DNA of 64,000 nucleotides, taken from the NCBI GenBank assembly GCA_027257055.1, contig JAPVLO010000019.1:14341001-14405000 (forward strand), written 5' to 3'. Within the stretch, counting starts at the first letter, position 1. Each line of letters starts with the position of its first letter. A program made the position numbers and the translations under genes. This stretch comes from Cephalopachus bancanus (taxonomy: Eukaryota > Chordata > Mammalia > Primates > Tarsiidae). Positions 42,373 through 62,050 of the stretch are shown one piece after another. The notes under the pieces were generated by a model. It did no database searches and was not told the origin of the DNA. It saw nothing but the letters and a program-made list of their open reading frames with translations.

Positions 42373-42814
42373 TTCAGGGAAACTAAAAACTGACACAAGT
42401 TATGAAATTCAGCAACTATGTGGCTACTAAAAGGCAATCTCTGTAATTCCTATTTTCTTAAGGAGGTGAAAATCAAAATGGAAAGAAAACCAATTAGAAA
42501 GTTGCAACCTTGTGTCAGATTTTTCAAAAAGCCATAGTAAGTCATACCAAGTGTATTTACTTTATAAATCCTTCAAAATAAATGCACTCCCGGGAAGGAG
42601 ACAGAAATAAATTATCTAGCTGTACTCATAAAGAAGTAAGAAAGGCGTATAAAAGTAAGGAACACTGTTGAAACACAGAAGGTTCATATTGATTATTCAA
42701 TTAATAGACTAATAATCATTTACGGTTAATGAAGGAAGCTACTGTGTTCTATTCAGTTGCCTAAATAAAAAAAAAAAAAAGTATTTATAAAACAAAATTA
42801 CCAGTCATCAACAT

Positions 42815-44290
42815 AAGAAAACATTTCTGAAGCCTTTATTTACAAAAGCTTTAAAAACAAATAATACCCTCTGTTTTGCAAATAATGTTTTGTTTAAAAA
42901 GGACCACCCAGTTACAGCATTGTAATATGAATAATGTACAAGGGAAACAAACCAGTGTGGCTAACATTTGGAGATTTGCTAATATTACTGATTGAAGTGT
43001 AGATAACACACATTATAACTTGTATTCCATCATTTCAGGGCAGAGTTAATGATTACCAAAAAGTCTTCCTACACATGCTCTGGTCTGGTCACATATTCTG
43101 CATGGCGAAATATTTCACAGTCTTTTTTGTCAATATATATAAAATAGATTGCAAAGATATACACAAAAAAATAAACAAGCATTACACTCCTCAGGTAATT
43201 TAATTAGCTATATGTATATGAATATATATATATTGTAGTTTGTTGTTTTGCACCAAATCTCTCCATTATTTATCTGTGTAGCAACTATGAAAGCACAATT
43301 TGTCTTCTAATTTAATTTGGTACAAAATATACCTAAAGACTTGTTATCTTTGGATTTTAATAAAACTGATTTGTGTAATCAACAAATCAAGAGCATCATA
43401 AGTATGGCTATAAAATTAAAAACACAAGGGTCAACAGTGAAGGAATAAAAAGAAGCGGATCAAGGGAAGTGTGCTACCATAAAATAACTGTAGTTTCAAC
43501 ATCTTGAATATGAGTTTCCTCGCAGATATTAAACATCCAATCACAAGGGATATTTCCTGAAGGGTGTAAAGCTGGTTTGAAAATTCTTCAGTCACGGAGC
43601 AGCCTACACATGCCAATTAGAAACTGACAGACACTAGATGTGCTTGGAAGATTAAACACTACACATAGAAACAGCAGTTACTAAGCTCCTCAGTAGTTTT
43701 GTTATCTTTTTTTGTTAATCTTGCTGAATCAACAGTTTGCACAATGAATGTGCTATATTCTGTGGGTCAAAAACAAGTAAATACTGTATAAAGTTGGCAG
43801 TTGGTCATTTTTCAAGCTAAAAGCACAAAAAACCAAAATTTCTGATAAAACAGAGGATCTGAGTAAGAATCGCTCTCTAAAGTGCAAAATTGATGGTCCA
43901 CAATCTCAAATAGCTAAAATCCTGCAGAATGGAAGGGAGAGACATAAAACAGGAAATAAATTACAGTCAGTGCTAGTTAATTTAGGAAAAGGGAAAAATA
44001 AACCAAACTCAAGTAGAAGTTTATCAAAACATTCAATATGATGTAGCTTTCCCCACTCTGTCACACACGCTTGCTAACAAGTATATTAAATTAAGGCCAA
44101 ATTTAACCTGAATGCTTTTCTATTTATTAAGATCTGAGATAGGAATGGCCATACTTAGTACTGAAAGGCAGACAATAAAATGGGCTATGAAAGGGGGGAA
44201 AAAGGTATTGTCTATTCAACCAGAGATAAAACCTATATACAAGCATGTGTGTAGCTCAAATAAAATAAAAAATAAAAGGGCTAGTTCGTG
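42815..44290 (-). other. CNOT7: CNOT7 3' UTR
   Basis: The sequence after the CNOT7 stop on the minus strand has no transposon until past 42,800. The last good polyadenylation hexamer (AATAAA on the minus strand) lies at 42840-42835, giving a UTR of about 1.45 kb. Other hexamers exist (for example at 44124-44129), so shorter isoforms are possible. The cleavage position is an estimate. Confidence 0.6.
42835..42840 (-). terminator. CNOT7: Candidate CNOT7 polyadenylation signal AATAAA
   Basis: Reads TTTATT on the plus strand, in GCCTTTATTTACAAAAG. It lies at the edge of the repeat-free block after the stop codon. Confidence 0.5.
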
Positions 44291-51449
<7,159 letters not shown>

Positions 51450-52279
51450 CTGGCAGGAAAAAGAAAAAGACAATATTCAAAAGTGCCATTACTTCACACA
51501 AACTGATTTTCTCCCACTTATATCTATAACTACAGTGGCAGAAACAAGACAGAGTACTAACTTGGATCCAACTGTTCCAATGTTTTACATATAAACAACA
51601 ACAACAAAAATGCAACATAAATATAAGGGTCATTATTTCAGAAAACTGTCCAAACAACAGTTTTCTGTGAAAACATTATTTCTGTAAATAATCATTCAAA
51701 TCATCCAACATTGAGAGTTTAATCTTTATGATCAACTCAATTTCATTAGCCTTTCATACATTAAATACATTTAACTGTGCTTGAAAAAGGGTCATGAACT
51801 CTCCAGGGGCTAACACTACAAAGCGACAGACAAGAAAGGGACAGACAAGTTCTTTTCAGGGGCTCTCAATTTCTGCAACCATAGTAATGTTGCCAGATGG
51901 AACTGCATCCCAACTGTGTGGGGACGAAGCCCAGCTCCTACGCTCTCAGCAGCACCAGGAAGGAGACCAAATGGGACACATTTCCTGTGGCTGAGATAAA
52001 CTACATTCCATCTTACAGAAAAAGGAAGTGTTTCCCTTCACAAACACTTCAGTAAGCAATCAACCACTTAGGGACTGCTGAAATAGCGGTAATTTCTTCT
52101 TCCAAAAATCCTAATCCTAGAATACTGCCTTTTAAAATCAAGCCAGGAAATCTAAATAAAAACCAATCCTTCAAGATTTTACTTAAGCTCAAAAGAAAAC
52201 CATCTCTAACTTCCAAGCACAAATACATGTGTATTCAAAATATTAAATCAAAAAAGTTATCAAAATGAAAACACATGAG

Positions 52280-52583
52280 TTGCCCCTGGTGGCTCACTCC
52301 TGTATTCCTAGCACTTTGAAAGGTAGAGGTGAGAGGACTGCCGGAGCCAAAAGGTTTGAGACCAGCCTGGGTAACTTGGCAAAATCTTGTCTCTACAGTA
52401 AATAAAAAAATTAGCCAGGTGTGATGGTGCACACCTGTAATTCCAGCTACTTGGAAGGCTGAGGCAGAAAGATCTTCTGAGCCAAGCAGGTCGAGACTGC
52501 GGTTGCTGGGAGCATGCCACTGCACTCCAGCCTGGGTGACAGAGTGAGACTCTGACTCTAAATAAATAAATAAATAAATAAAA
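52280..52583 (+). mobile_element. Alu, plus strand, (AAAT)n tail
   Basis: TGCCCCTGGTGGCTCACTCC ... GGTTTGAGACCAGCCTGGGT ... GTTGCTGGGAGCATGCCACT ... AAATAAATAAATAAATAAAT. Lacks the younger palindrome. Confidence 0.93.
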
Positions 52584-52727
52584 ACTTTAAAAATGAAGAC
52601 ACATGTTTTTGAGAATAAATGAAAAGTATTTTGTGCATTGCCATTTGGTTTAACTTCTCATTTCCTTTTAAAAACTGTAAGAATACTAGCTTCTACCACT
52701 TAGAAAAAGAAATTTCTTTCTTTCTTA

Positions 52728-53028
52728 TTTTTTTTTTTTTTTTTTGAGTCGGAGTCTCATGCTGTCAGTCGCCCAGGATGGAGTGCAGTGGCACACTCAT
52801 GGCCACTGCAGCCTCGACCTGCTGGGCTCAGGTGATTCTTCTGCTTCAGCCTTCCGAGTAGCTGGAACCACAGGCATGTGCCACCACGCCCAGCTGATTG
52901 TTTGATTTATTGTAGAGAGAAGGTCTCACCAAGTTGCCCAGGCTGGTCTTGAACTCCTGGACTCAGGCAATCCTCTCACCTCGGTCTCCCAAAGTGCTGG
53001 AATTGGTATGAGCCACCATACCCAGCCA
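52728..53028 (-). mobile_element. Alu, minus strand
   Basis: T-run, GAGTCGGAGTCTCATGCTGT, GCACACTCATGGCCACTGC, GTAGAGAGAAGGTCTCACC, AAAGTGCTGGAATTGG, CATACCCAGCC. AGAAAAAGAAATTT / AGAAAAAGATATTT flanks. Confidence 0.93.
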
Positions 53029-53439
53029 GAAAAAGATATTTCTATTAAATATTTTAACAAAACTAAATAGGGAATATTTTACTTGAGCCAAAAAGTATCC
53101 TATGGTTTATCATTTGCAAATCAATTTACTTCTAAGTGTCTGAAAAATTACAAAGCTATCAACTGAAACACTTAAAAACAGAGGGGAACCATAACAAACA
53201 CTTTAAATCAAAATTTCTCCTGGAAAATCACTTAGGAAAGACATCAATCAATATAAGCTCAATACAAGTTTTTTTCAGTTAAACTACATATTCTATTGGC
53301 TTTGTTATGATAAAATATTCACCTAGGAAAACTTTTAAAAAGAGTCTTTAAAGAGTCTTACTCTTCAGGTACCAATGCTCACACTAAGGTATGCTTCAGC
53401 AACTATAACCAACCAAAGGCATAAAAGATCCTTTTTCAG

Positions 53440-53760
53440 GTTCACATCATTCTTGGCCATATGCTCCATTTGCTGTTACTTTAGTTTACTGTCTCTCTCC
53501 CAATCAGAATGTAAGCTTCAACAGGGCAATGATTTTTGTCTATTTTGTTCAATGCTAAATCATCAGATCACACAATATGTGGATGAAGTGGAAGAGTATT
53601 GTACTATTTAAATCAGTACTTCTCAAATTTGCTCAATGATAAAATCACCCACAAAGCGTACCAAAATATGGATTCCCAGGTCCCACTGAAGTCCCAGACC
53701 TACTGAATAAGATGACAGACCTGGATGAGTACCTCAGGTGTTTTATAATCAAGTAAGTTT
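53440..53760 (+). repeat. L2 and MER5A fragments
   Basis: 53505-53565 (GTAAGCTTCAACAGGGCAAT, CTATTTTGTTCAATGCT) is L2-like. 53615-53750 (AGTACTTCTCAAATTTGCTC ... CCCAGACCTACTGAATAAG) is MER5A-like, in the orientation opposite to the one at 33945. Confidence 0.6.
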
Positions 53761-53801
53761 GGTAAATAAAGATAGGTTATACATTCTTTTTCTTTTCTTT
53801 C

Positions 53802-54094
53802 TTTTTTTTTTTTTTTGAGTTGGATTCTCACTCTGTCACCCAGACTGGAGTGTAGTGGCCGCTCCCGGCCACCGCAGCCTTGGCCAGCATGCTGGGCTCC
53901 GGCGATCCTTCCGCCTCAGCCTTCCGAGTAGCTGGAATTACAGGCATGCGCTACCATGCCCGTCTGATTTTTTTTATTTATTGTAGAGATGAGGTCTCGC
54001 TGCCCAGGCAGGTCTCGAACCCGTGGGCTCAGGCAATCCACTCACCTCAGCCTCCCAAAGGTACGGGATTACAGGCTGAGCCACCAAGCCCGGC
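53802..54094 (-). mobile_element. younger-type Alu, minus strand
   Basis: T-run, GAGTTGGATTCTCACTCTGT, GTGGCCGCTCCCGGCCAC, TCTCGAACCCGTGGGCTC, CAAGCCCGGCTT. The frame 53880-54158 is Alu-derived. Confidence 0.95.
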
Positions 54095-56736
54095 TTATTT
54101 TTCTGTTTTAAATAGTTTATGTAGTTCAATTCAGATAAGTTCATGCACTCTTATTTAAATTTCATGGGATTGAATAATTTATCATTTGGAGCCAAACTGA
54201 AAGAAAAAAATGAAAACCTTATGCAGCTGAGGCAAATCTCCAAATAGGATGAAGATAACTTCCTGTAGTAATTTAAGCTTAATAAATGTTCAGACTCAGT
54301 TCCTCAAATCAATAGACTATCCCTTTCCAGTGGTTTCCATTTCAAGTTTTTAAACCTTTCCACTCTGCATTCCCCACCTGCAAAAATCCTAATGTATGCA
54401 GGAAAATATTTAAAAAGTAATTAAAATACCGTTTAGCCAAAATAGAAGAATGGCTGCAACTGCTAGCATTGGCTTATTAATATGGGATCAATCTATTCAG
54501 AACAGTAACGAACAATAACGTAACCTCTACCAACAGTAAAGTTTAATCAACTAAAGTTTAAGGTAGAAAAATATTCAGTTATAGCAACTGAACATGAATG
54601 AAAACCATATACAAATGTCTATAAAAGAAGCTTTTCCAAAAAAGTAGATGCCTGCTGTCCTTCTCAGGTAATATCCTAGAAACAAAAACTAAATCCACCC
54701 GGTATGTTAAAATCAGTAAATGTATCAAAATTGTCCCTTTCTACACACAATTAGCCAACTACACAAATTCACAATTCTAAACATATGGGTCAAAGATTTA
54801 GCAATTTGGAAACATCCTCCAACCTTAAACCATTTTTGGCTTAACACACATGACAAACATCAATGAGTTTATAAAGTACCTTTTCAACAAGTTGCTTACT
54901 CTCATATATGATATTTCTTTTATAAATAAAATTGGCTTTCCTAGAAATATAAATGCCTGTTTTTTTTTCTTTAGATTGGAAAATATAGCTTATTTAGAAA
55001 GTAAGGAGGAGATTCACCTTCCCAAGGTATGGGAGGGAGCCCAAACTAGAATACATGGTGGCCATAGCTCAAAGAGTTACATGGACACACCAGAGTTGAA
55101 TAAAGTAATAGCCTTTAACAAAGTAATGGCCAATGCTAGTATTTAAATTTATGCTAAAACATTTTTCCTTCTAACTTTGAAGAAAGATAAACTGGAATAC
55201 AGACTGTCACAAATACATAGATTGCTACTAAAGATTTAATGAACTCAAACTGATAAGAACAGAAAATGTCCCCCCAAAATCAGCAAAGACCTCAAGAGAA
55301 AATAAAAATAATTTGTAAACTTGAAAATATTAGCACCTTCACTACTTATCAAAAGTGAAATATTCTCACAAGACAAACTTCGCAAAAAATGTTAGTACTT
55401 GATACTTGGATGGGTGAAACAAGATAGCAATTTTCCTCAACCTGTAAAGTTGAAAGTTATGAGGATAACTTCCCAGAAAACAAGCTCAACTCCATCTCCC
55501 TTTTTTCAATACGTGTATATGTGTGTGTGCACATACATAAAAGGATTCATTTAGGTTTCACTTATTTACTAAAGACTGTGAAAATACCCTCATTCTTTGA
55601 ATAAATAAGTAAAGTCTAAAAATATTCACATCTTTGGGCTTAGATCTCTACATCTAGTAAAATAACCAAAATGGTGGACAAAGATGTCTATCAAGACAGG
55701 TCATTATTTAAAGAGCAAAGTAATAGACTGAAAATTTAAAAGCACACAACCTAAATGTCAAACCATAGTGAATGCCCAAGCATGTTATGATATGTCCAAA
55801 TATGGGACAAAGTACAGATGTTTTAAATGATTACAAAGAACTGTTAATAACATGCTTACAATATAATGTACAAAAAAGTACATTACTAATGTAAAATATA
55901 TATATATGCTACAAAACAAACAGGAAGAAATGTCAAAAAACTGCAATAGTAGTCATCTCTTTATACCTTTCTGTATTTTCTAGATCTTCTACAAGAAGCA
56001 CACTATTTTTAAAAACAGAAAAAACAAAACTAGCCCAAAATGGTCTTAATGTTTTATATGTCACAATCTCAGGCTCTTATGGTATTACTTCCCTTGTGTT
56101 GTATCTTCATGTCCAAAATCTACAGGCCCTGATGTTAATATCTAGCCCCTTAACTTGAATCCAAACTGGTCAATTAAACAGTGTGTTAAACTCCCCAACA
56201 ACTCTTAATACCCAAGTGGATAATAAGAGGAAAAATCACAATACTAGAATACTAGCATTCTTTAGCACACATATTACAGTGGCAGTCACAACTTAACCTT
56301 CCCTCACCTGTACTATTTATTATTAGTAAATTAAAAAGTACAGTGGAAAGAAATGGAACTTTTCCTAGCTTTAAAAGAAACAAAAAATCATTATGTTTAT
56401 ATCCAAGTCCACAATTAATACAGTATAATAGTGATATATCAAGAAAAGTGAAAAGTATTTTTATGTAGACAACTTATCTGCTCACAAATCTGTTTCATTA
56501 TAACTAGACTAGTACTGATTTAGACATTACAAATCACACCTAAGATCAGAGAATAGTAACTACTTATAACTAAAACTTGAAATTACTTTCATTTATATCT
56601 CAGATATTTAGATGTATGCTAATTTGAAATATTCATTCGTAGCTGAATGAAATCTACATTATAACCATAAACAGCTTTCTGTATCTCATGTTTACACCTA
56701 TACCTAATAAGTATATGCACAAAGTTACTCTCTCTC

Positions 56737-57027
56737 TTTTTTTTTTTTTTTTTGAGTTGGAGTCTCACTCTGCCGCCCAGACTGGAGTGCAGGGGCCGCT
56801 CCCGGCCACCGCAGCCTCGACCTACTGGGCTCCGGCGATCCTTCCACCTCAGCCTTCCGAGTAGCCGGAATTACAGGCGCACACTACCATGCCCGGATGA
56901 TTTTCTGATTTATTGGAGAGATGAGGTCTTGCTGCCCAGGTGGGTCTCGAACCCGCAGACTCAGGCAATCCACTCACCTCAGCCTCCCAAAGGCACGGGA
57001 TTACAGGCTGAGTCACCGAGGCCGGCT
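56737..57027 (-). mobile_element. younger-type Alu, minus strand
   Basis: T-run, GAGTTGGAGTCTCACTCTGC, GGGCCGCTCCCGGCCAC, TCTCGAACCCGCAGACTC, CGAGGCCGGCT. Target duplication CAAAGTTACTCTCT on both sides. Confidence 0.95.
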
Positions 57028-57086
57028 CAAAGTTACTCTCTTGATGCAAATGTAAAAACTAGAACACTGGCATAATTTAAACACAC

Positions 57087-57789
57087 AGTAGTCCCCCTTT
57101 ATCTACAGGAAATAAATTCTAACACCTACAGTGGCTGCCTGAAGACAGATATACACAACCCTATATATACTATGTTTTTCCCTATACATATTACACACAC
57201 CTACCGTAAAGTTTAAGTTTAATTTGTCAATTAAGCACAGTAAAAGCTTGACAATAATAATATAAAGTGGAACAATTATAACAATATACTGTAATAAGAG
57301 TTATGTAAATGAGATCTCTCTTAAAATAACTTTTTGTTTGTTTGTTTGAGTTGAAGTCTCACTCCGTCGCCCAGGCGAGAGTGCAGTGGCACGCTCACAG
57401 CCACCCCAGCGTCGACCTGCTGGGCTCCAGCGATTCTTCCGCCTCAGTCTTCCAAGTAGCTGGAACTACAGGCGTGCGCTACCACACCTGGCTAATTTTT
57501 TGATTTAATATAGAGACGAGGCCTCACCATGTTGCCCAGGCTGGTCATGAACCCATGGGCTTAGGCAATCCTCTCTTCTCAGTCTCCCAAAGTGCTAGGA
57601 TTACAGACTGAGCCACAGCGCCCAGCCTTCTTAAAATATCTTGTACTGTATTTATCTGTTTTCAAACTGTAGTCTAAAACACTGGAAAGTGAAACAGCAG
57701 CAAATTTAGTATAGTAGCCCCCTTTGTCAGTTGTTTTGCTTTCCAGTGTTTTAGACTGCAGTCTGAAAACAGATGAGTACAGTACAAGG
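57087..57789. mobile_element. Tigger-like DNA transposon split by an Alu, ending in a fold-back
   Basis: CAGTAGTCCCCCTTTATCTAC, CTATATATACTATGTTTTTC and ACAATATACTGTAATAAGAG are familiar from a pogo/Tigger-type element. It is interrupted by the Alu at 57331-57627 and resumes AAAATATCTTGTACTGTATTT. The last part is a near-perfect inverted repeat (57640-57697 against 57731-57789). Confidence 0.6.
57331..57627 (-). mobile_element. Alu, minus strand, inserted in the Tigger-like element
   Basis: TTTG repeats, GAGTTGAAGTCTCACTCCGT, GTGCAGTGGCACGCTCACAG, GTAGCTGGAACTACAGGCG, AGTGCTAGGATTACAGACTG. CTTAAAATA at both borders is the target duplication. Confidence 0.93.
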
Positions 57790-58261
57790 TAACTACTGAA
57801 TTCATGGGAGCAACCCTGACCTGAACCAACGTGAAAATCGAGTACACAAAGTCTTCAGTACCACTGTACTCCAAGCCAGAGGTGACAAGTGAGACTGCAA
57901 CTCAAAAAAATAAATTAATAAATAAACAAAACACATAAAGAAACCAATCAGAAAGAAATAAAAAGCGTTTCAAGGTGAATAAAAAGTGGTTGTAATGGAG
58001 AATTTATGAATAGAAGGGATCTTAAAGAGGAAAATAACTTGTACACCTATACAAGGCAAAGCAGAATATTAATGTTTTAAAATTCTGGCTGAGAATCGGA
58101 CTATTCAGTTTATATACTTTAGTTTGTTAGGATGTCTCCAAAAAATAGTTTACCAATGCTCAAAACAGGAATATATTGAAAATATTACCATACCCTAGAA
58201 ACAGTATATATTTTAAAATGTAACTTCTAAGTTCATAAAATAACAACTTTTTGCTTTTCCC

Positions 58262-58536
58262 TTTTTCTTTGAGTTAGGGTCTCTAGACTCTAGACACTAG
58301 AGTGCAGTGGACGATCACGATTCACTGCAGCCTCAAACTATCTTACCTCCTCGGCCTTGTAAGTAGCTAAGACTACAGCAAATGCCACCACGCCCAGCTA
58401 GTTTTTCTTATTTTTTATTTGTAGACATGAGGTCTCACTATACTGCACAGGCTGTTCTTGCTACTGGTCTCAAGTGATCTTCTGGCCTCCACCTTCCAAA
58501 GTACTGGGATTACAGTGTGAATGACCACATTCAGCC
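58262..58536 (-). mobile_element. old Alu, minus strand
   Basis: TTTGAGTTAGGGTCTCTAGAC, AGAGTGCAGTGGACGATCAC, AGTAGCTAAGACTACAGC, AGTACTGGGATTACAGTGTG. Diverged. Confidence 0.85.
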
Positions 58537-58955
58537 TACTTTTCCTTTAAAAAACGATATTAGTGAAAATTTCAGGGTATCGGTAAAGTTATATTTCTTG
58601 ATCTGACTGCTAGTTTCAAGGATGTGATAAGTTGGTGAAAAAAAAATCAATGAGCTGCATATATATGATATACATATTTTCATGCATACTGTACTTCAAC
58701 AGGTTTGAAAACAAAACAGCTTCAGTTACCAATGTAAAATACTGAAGACATAAAAGGTGTCCAGGACTGGGCTAAATCTTTATAAATGGTCCCAAACCCA
58801 TCTACCATTAAAGGGTAGTAGGGGATATGAGAAAATTAAGTTATTTACTCCCTCTTTCTGAATATTTACAATCTAGAGAAATAAGAAGTGACAGCATTTT
58901 AAATAATTCATTATGTCCTATCCTTTCCACAAGTCTTTAAAAATTACTTATTTGG

Positions 58956-59889
58956 AGAGCAGGGAGACAGTCCACAGACTGGGAAAAAATATTTGCCAAC
59001 TGTATGTCTGAAACAAAGACCTAACATCTAGGATCTACAAGGAACTCAAACATGCTGAAAAACAGCCCTTTACAACGTGGGCAAAAGATATGAATAGACC
59101 TTTCTTAGAAGAAGACATATGAGCAGCCCACAGATACAGGAAAAAAATGCTCAGTCTCACTAGTCATCAAAGAAGTGCAAATTAAAACCACAGTAAGATA
59201 CCACCTAACTCCAGTAAGGATGGTCATCATCAATAACTTAAAAAACAACAGATGCTGGAGAGGAGGGAAAACGGAGCACTTCTACACTGTTAGTGGGAGT
59301 GTAAACTAATACAACCTCTGTGGAAAACAGTTTGGCGATTCCTAAAAGATCTAAAAATCGACCTTCTAAATGACTCCGCAATCCCCCTACTGGGAATATA
59401 CCCAGAACTCAAACCACTCTATGGAAGTTACCTGCACATATATGTTTATTGCGGCATTCTTCACAATAGCAAAAACATGGAACCAATCATGCTGCCCACT
59501 GACTAGAGCACTGGATAAAAAAATTGTGGTACATATACATGATATTACGCAGCCATAAAGGACAAAATTATGAACTTCACAGCAACTTGGATGGACTTAG
59601 AATCTATAATACTAAGCGACTTATCACAGAAACAAAGAACTGAGTACCATATGTTCTCACTTATAAGCGGACCTTGAACAATTATCATAATACTATAAGA
59701 AAAGGATTGGCACTAGTGGGAAACCTCCAGGGGAGGGAGGGGACAGGACTGGCAACAGTGGAAATCTGCTGGGGGGGGCACAACTCATCAACAAGGTTAT
59801 ATGCCTAATAAACATTTGTATACCTGACCCTGAGTTATACCCCACATCTTTAAAACGAACAAACAAAAAAATAATAAAGATAAAAAAAT
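58956..59889 (+). mobile_element. younger 5'-truncated L1 with perfect target duplication
   Basis: C-terminal ORF2 ([17 protein letters not shown], then frame 59370-59558 with FFTIAKTWNQSCCPLTRALD) and a 3' UTR with ATTATCATAATACTATAAGA, GGAAATCTGCTGG and an A-rich tail. Flanked by AAAAATTACTTATTTGG at 58939-58955 and 59890-59906, identical over 17 bp. Confidence 0.92.
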
Positions 59890-60376
59890 AAAAATTACTT
59901 ATTTGGGAAAAAAAAGTTACTTATTCAGGAAATGACAGATGTCCTTAAACAATATTTTCCTATTATGTTAATATGATAGAATATTTGTTAAAAAGTATAG
60001 AAACTAACTTTAAGGCATTTTAAAACTATGGAAAATAATGTAAATTTGTAAAAACATGCTCATTACAATCACCTTTTATCTTCTGACAGCTCTCTTGTAC
60101 TGCTAGCAAGCCTATAAATTAGTACTGTCCTGTAGATAGTATCAAATTCTGTATATTAAACTTTACATCTAAAGGATCTTACATTTTAAGTAACTTTTGA
60201 TCTTGTAATTATATTTATATTCTTTTGTCCTATGGGATGAAACTCATGGATACAGTCAAAGAGTTAACAAAAAAGAAGTCCACTGTACCACAACTGTAAT
60301 ACTAGAAAATCAGAAACACTCAAAACATCTAGCAATAATAGACTGATTTCAGGTTTAGAACAGACCACACAAAAGA

Positions 60377-62050
60377 CTTTTATAATCAACACTACAAAGT
60401 ACTCCTCAAAGAAATCTAAGAAGACACAAATGGAAAAATATTTCATGCTCATGGATAGGAAGAATCAAGACTGTTGTTAAGATGTCTACCTTACCAAAGG
60501 CAATCTACAGATGTAGATTAATATCCATTAAATTACTAACATCATTCTTCTTAGACCTGGAAATGACAATACAGAAATTCGTACAGAAACATAAACAACC
60601 ATGAGTAGCCAAAACAATCCTTAGCAAAAGAAACAAAGCAGGAAGTATCACACTTTCAGACTTTAAACTTTACTATAAGTCTACAATAATCAAAACAGCC
60701 TGCTATGGGTACAAGACAGGCATATGGACCAATAGAACAGGATAGATTCCGGAAGCAAAACCTCAGTTTCTCAACCAACTCTTCTTCGACAAAGCCTCCA
60801 ACAACCACCACTGGAGAGAGGAGAATCTATTCAGAAAACGGTGCTGAAAAAACTGGCTGATCACAAGCAGAAGACTGAAATAGGACCCCTACCTAACACC
60901 ATACACAAAAATCAACTCTAAATGTATCAAAGACCTAAATTTAAAACATCAAACTATAAGAACCTTAGAAAATGCAGGAGACACCCTATGGGAATTGGAA
61001 TTGGTAACCAATTCCTGATCAAAACCCCAAGTGCCCATGCCATGAGGGAAAAGATAGACAGGTGGGACCTCAACAAACTGACAAGCTTCTGCAAGCCAAA
61101 GAAACCATCAAGAGAGTGTTGGAACAGCCCACAGACTGTGAAAAAATACTTGTCAACTGTTTATCTGACAAAGGTCTAACAGCCAGGATCTATAAGGAAT
61201 GCAAACATGTCTAAAGGAAAAAAACAAACAGCCCCATTTAAAAGTGGGCAAAAGATATGAATAGACACTACTCAAAAGAAAGTATACAGGCAGCCAACAG
61301 ACACATGAAAAAAGTGCTCAGTCTCACTAATCATCAGAGAAATACAAATCAAAACCACACTGAGATATCATCTAACCCCAGTAAAAATCATCATTAATAA
61401 AACAAACAACAGATGCTGGCAAGGATGTGGAGAAAGAGAACATTTCTGCACTGCTGGTGGGAATGCAAACTAGTGCAACCTCTTTGGAAAACAGTGAGGT
61501 GATTTCTAAAAGAACTAGACACTGACCTTCCATATGACCCAGCAATTCCCCTACTGGGAATATACCTGGAGGAACTCAAATCACTCTACAAATAAGATAC
61601 CCGCACACACGTTTCTTGCAGTACTATTCACAACAGCAAAAACATGGACCTAACCGTGCTGCCCATTAAAACTGTACTGGATAAAAAATTGTGGTACATA
61701 TACACGATGGAACATTACACAGCCATGAAGAAGGACAAACATATGGATTTTGCAGCAACTTGGATGGATTTAGAGTCTATCATACTCAGTGATCTATCAC
61801 AGAAACAAAGAACAGAGTATCACATGTTCTCATTCACAAGTGGACCCTGAATATTTACCATAATACTGTAAGAAAGAGATTGGCAGTTGTGGGATACTGC
61901 TGGGGTGGGGGCGGGACGACACATCAGTAAGGGCACCTGATCACAAACCAGGCAAAGTGAGGATCAAAGAGAGGCCCACTTGTATACCTAGTCCTGAATT
62001 GTATTCCACATCTTTAAAATAAAATTTAAAAAGAAAATTAAAAAGAAACA
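60377..62050 (+). mobile_element. 5'-truncated L1, plus strand
   Basis: Late ORF2 ([23 protein letters not shown] and TPSAHAMREKIDRWDLNKLT in 60922-61179; LWYIYTMEHYTAMKKDKHMD in 61644-61850) with the same 3' UTR type (TTACCATAATACTGTAAGAA, CATCTTTAAAATAAA). AGACCACACAAA (60363) and AGACCATACAAA (62054) may be a decayed target duplication. Frameshifts present. Confidence 0.88.
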
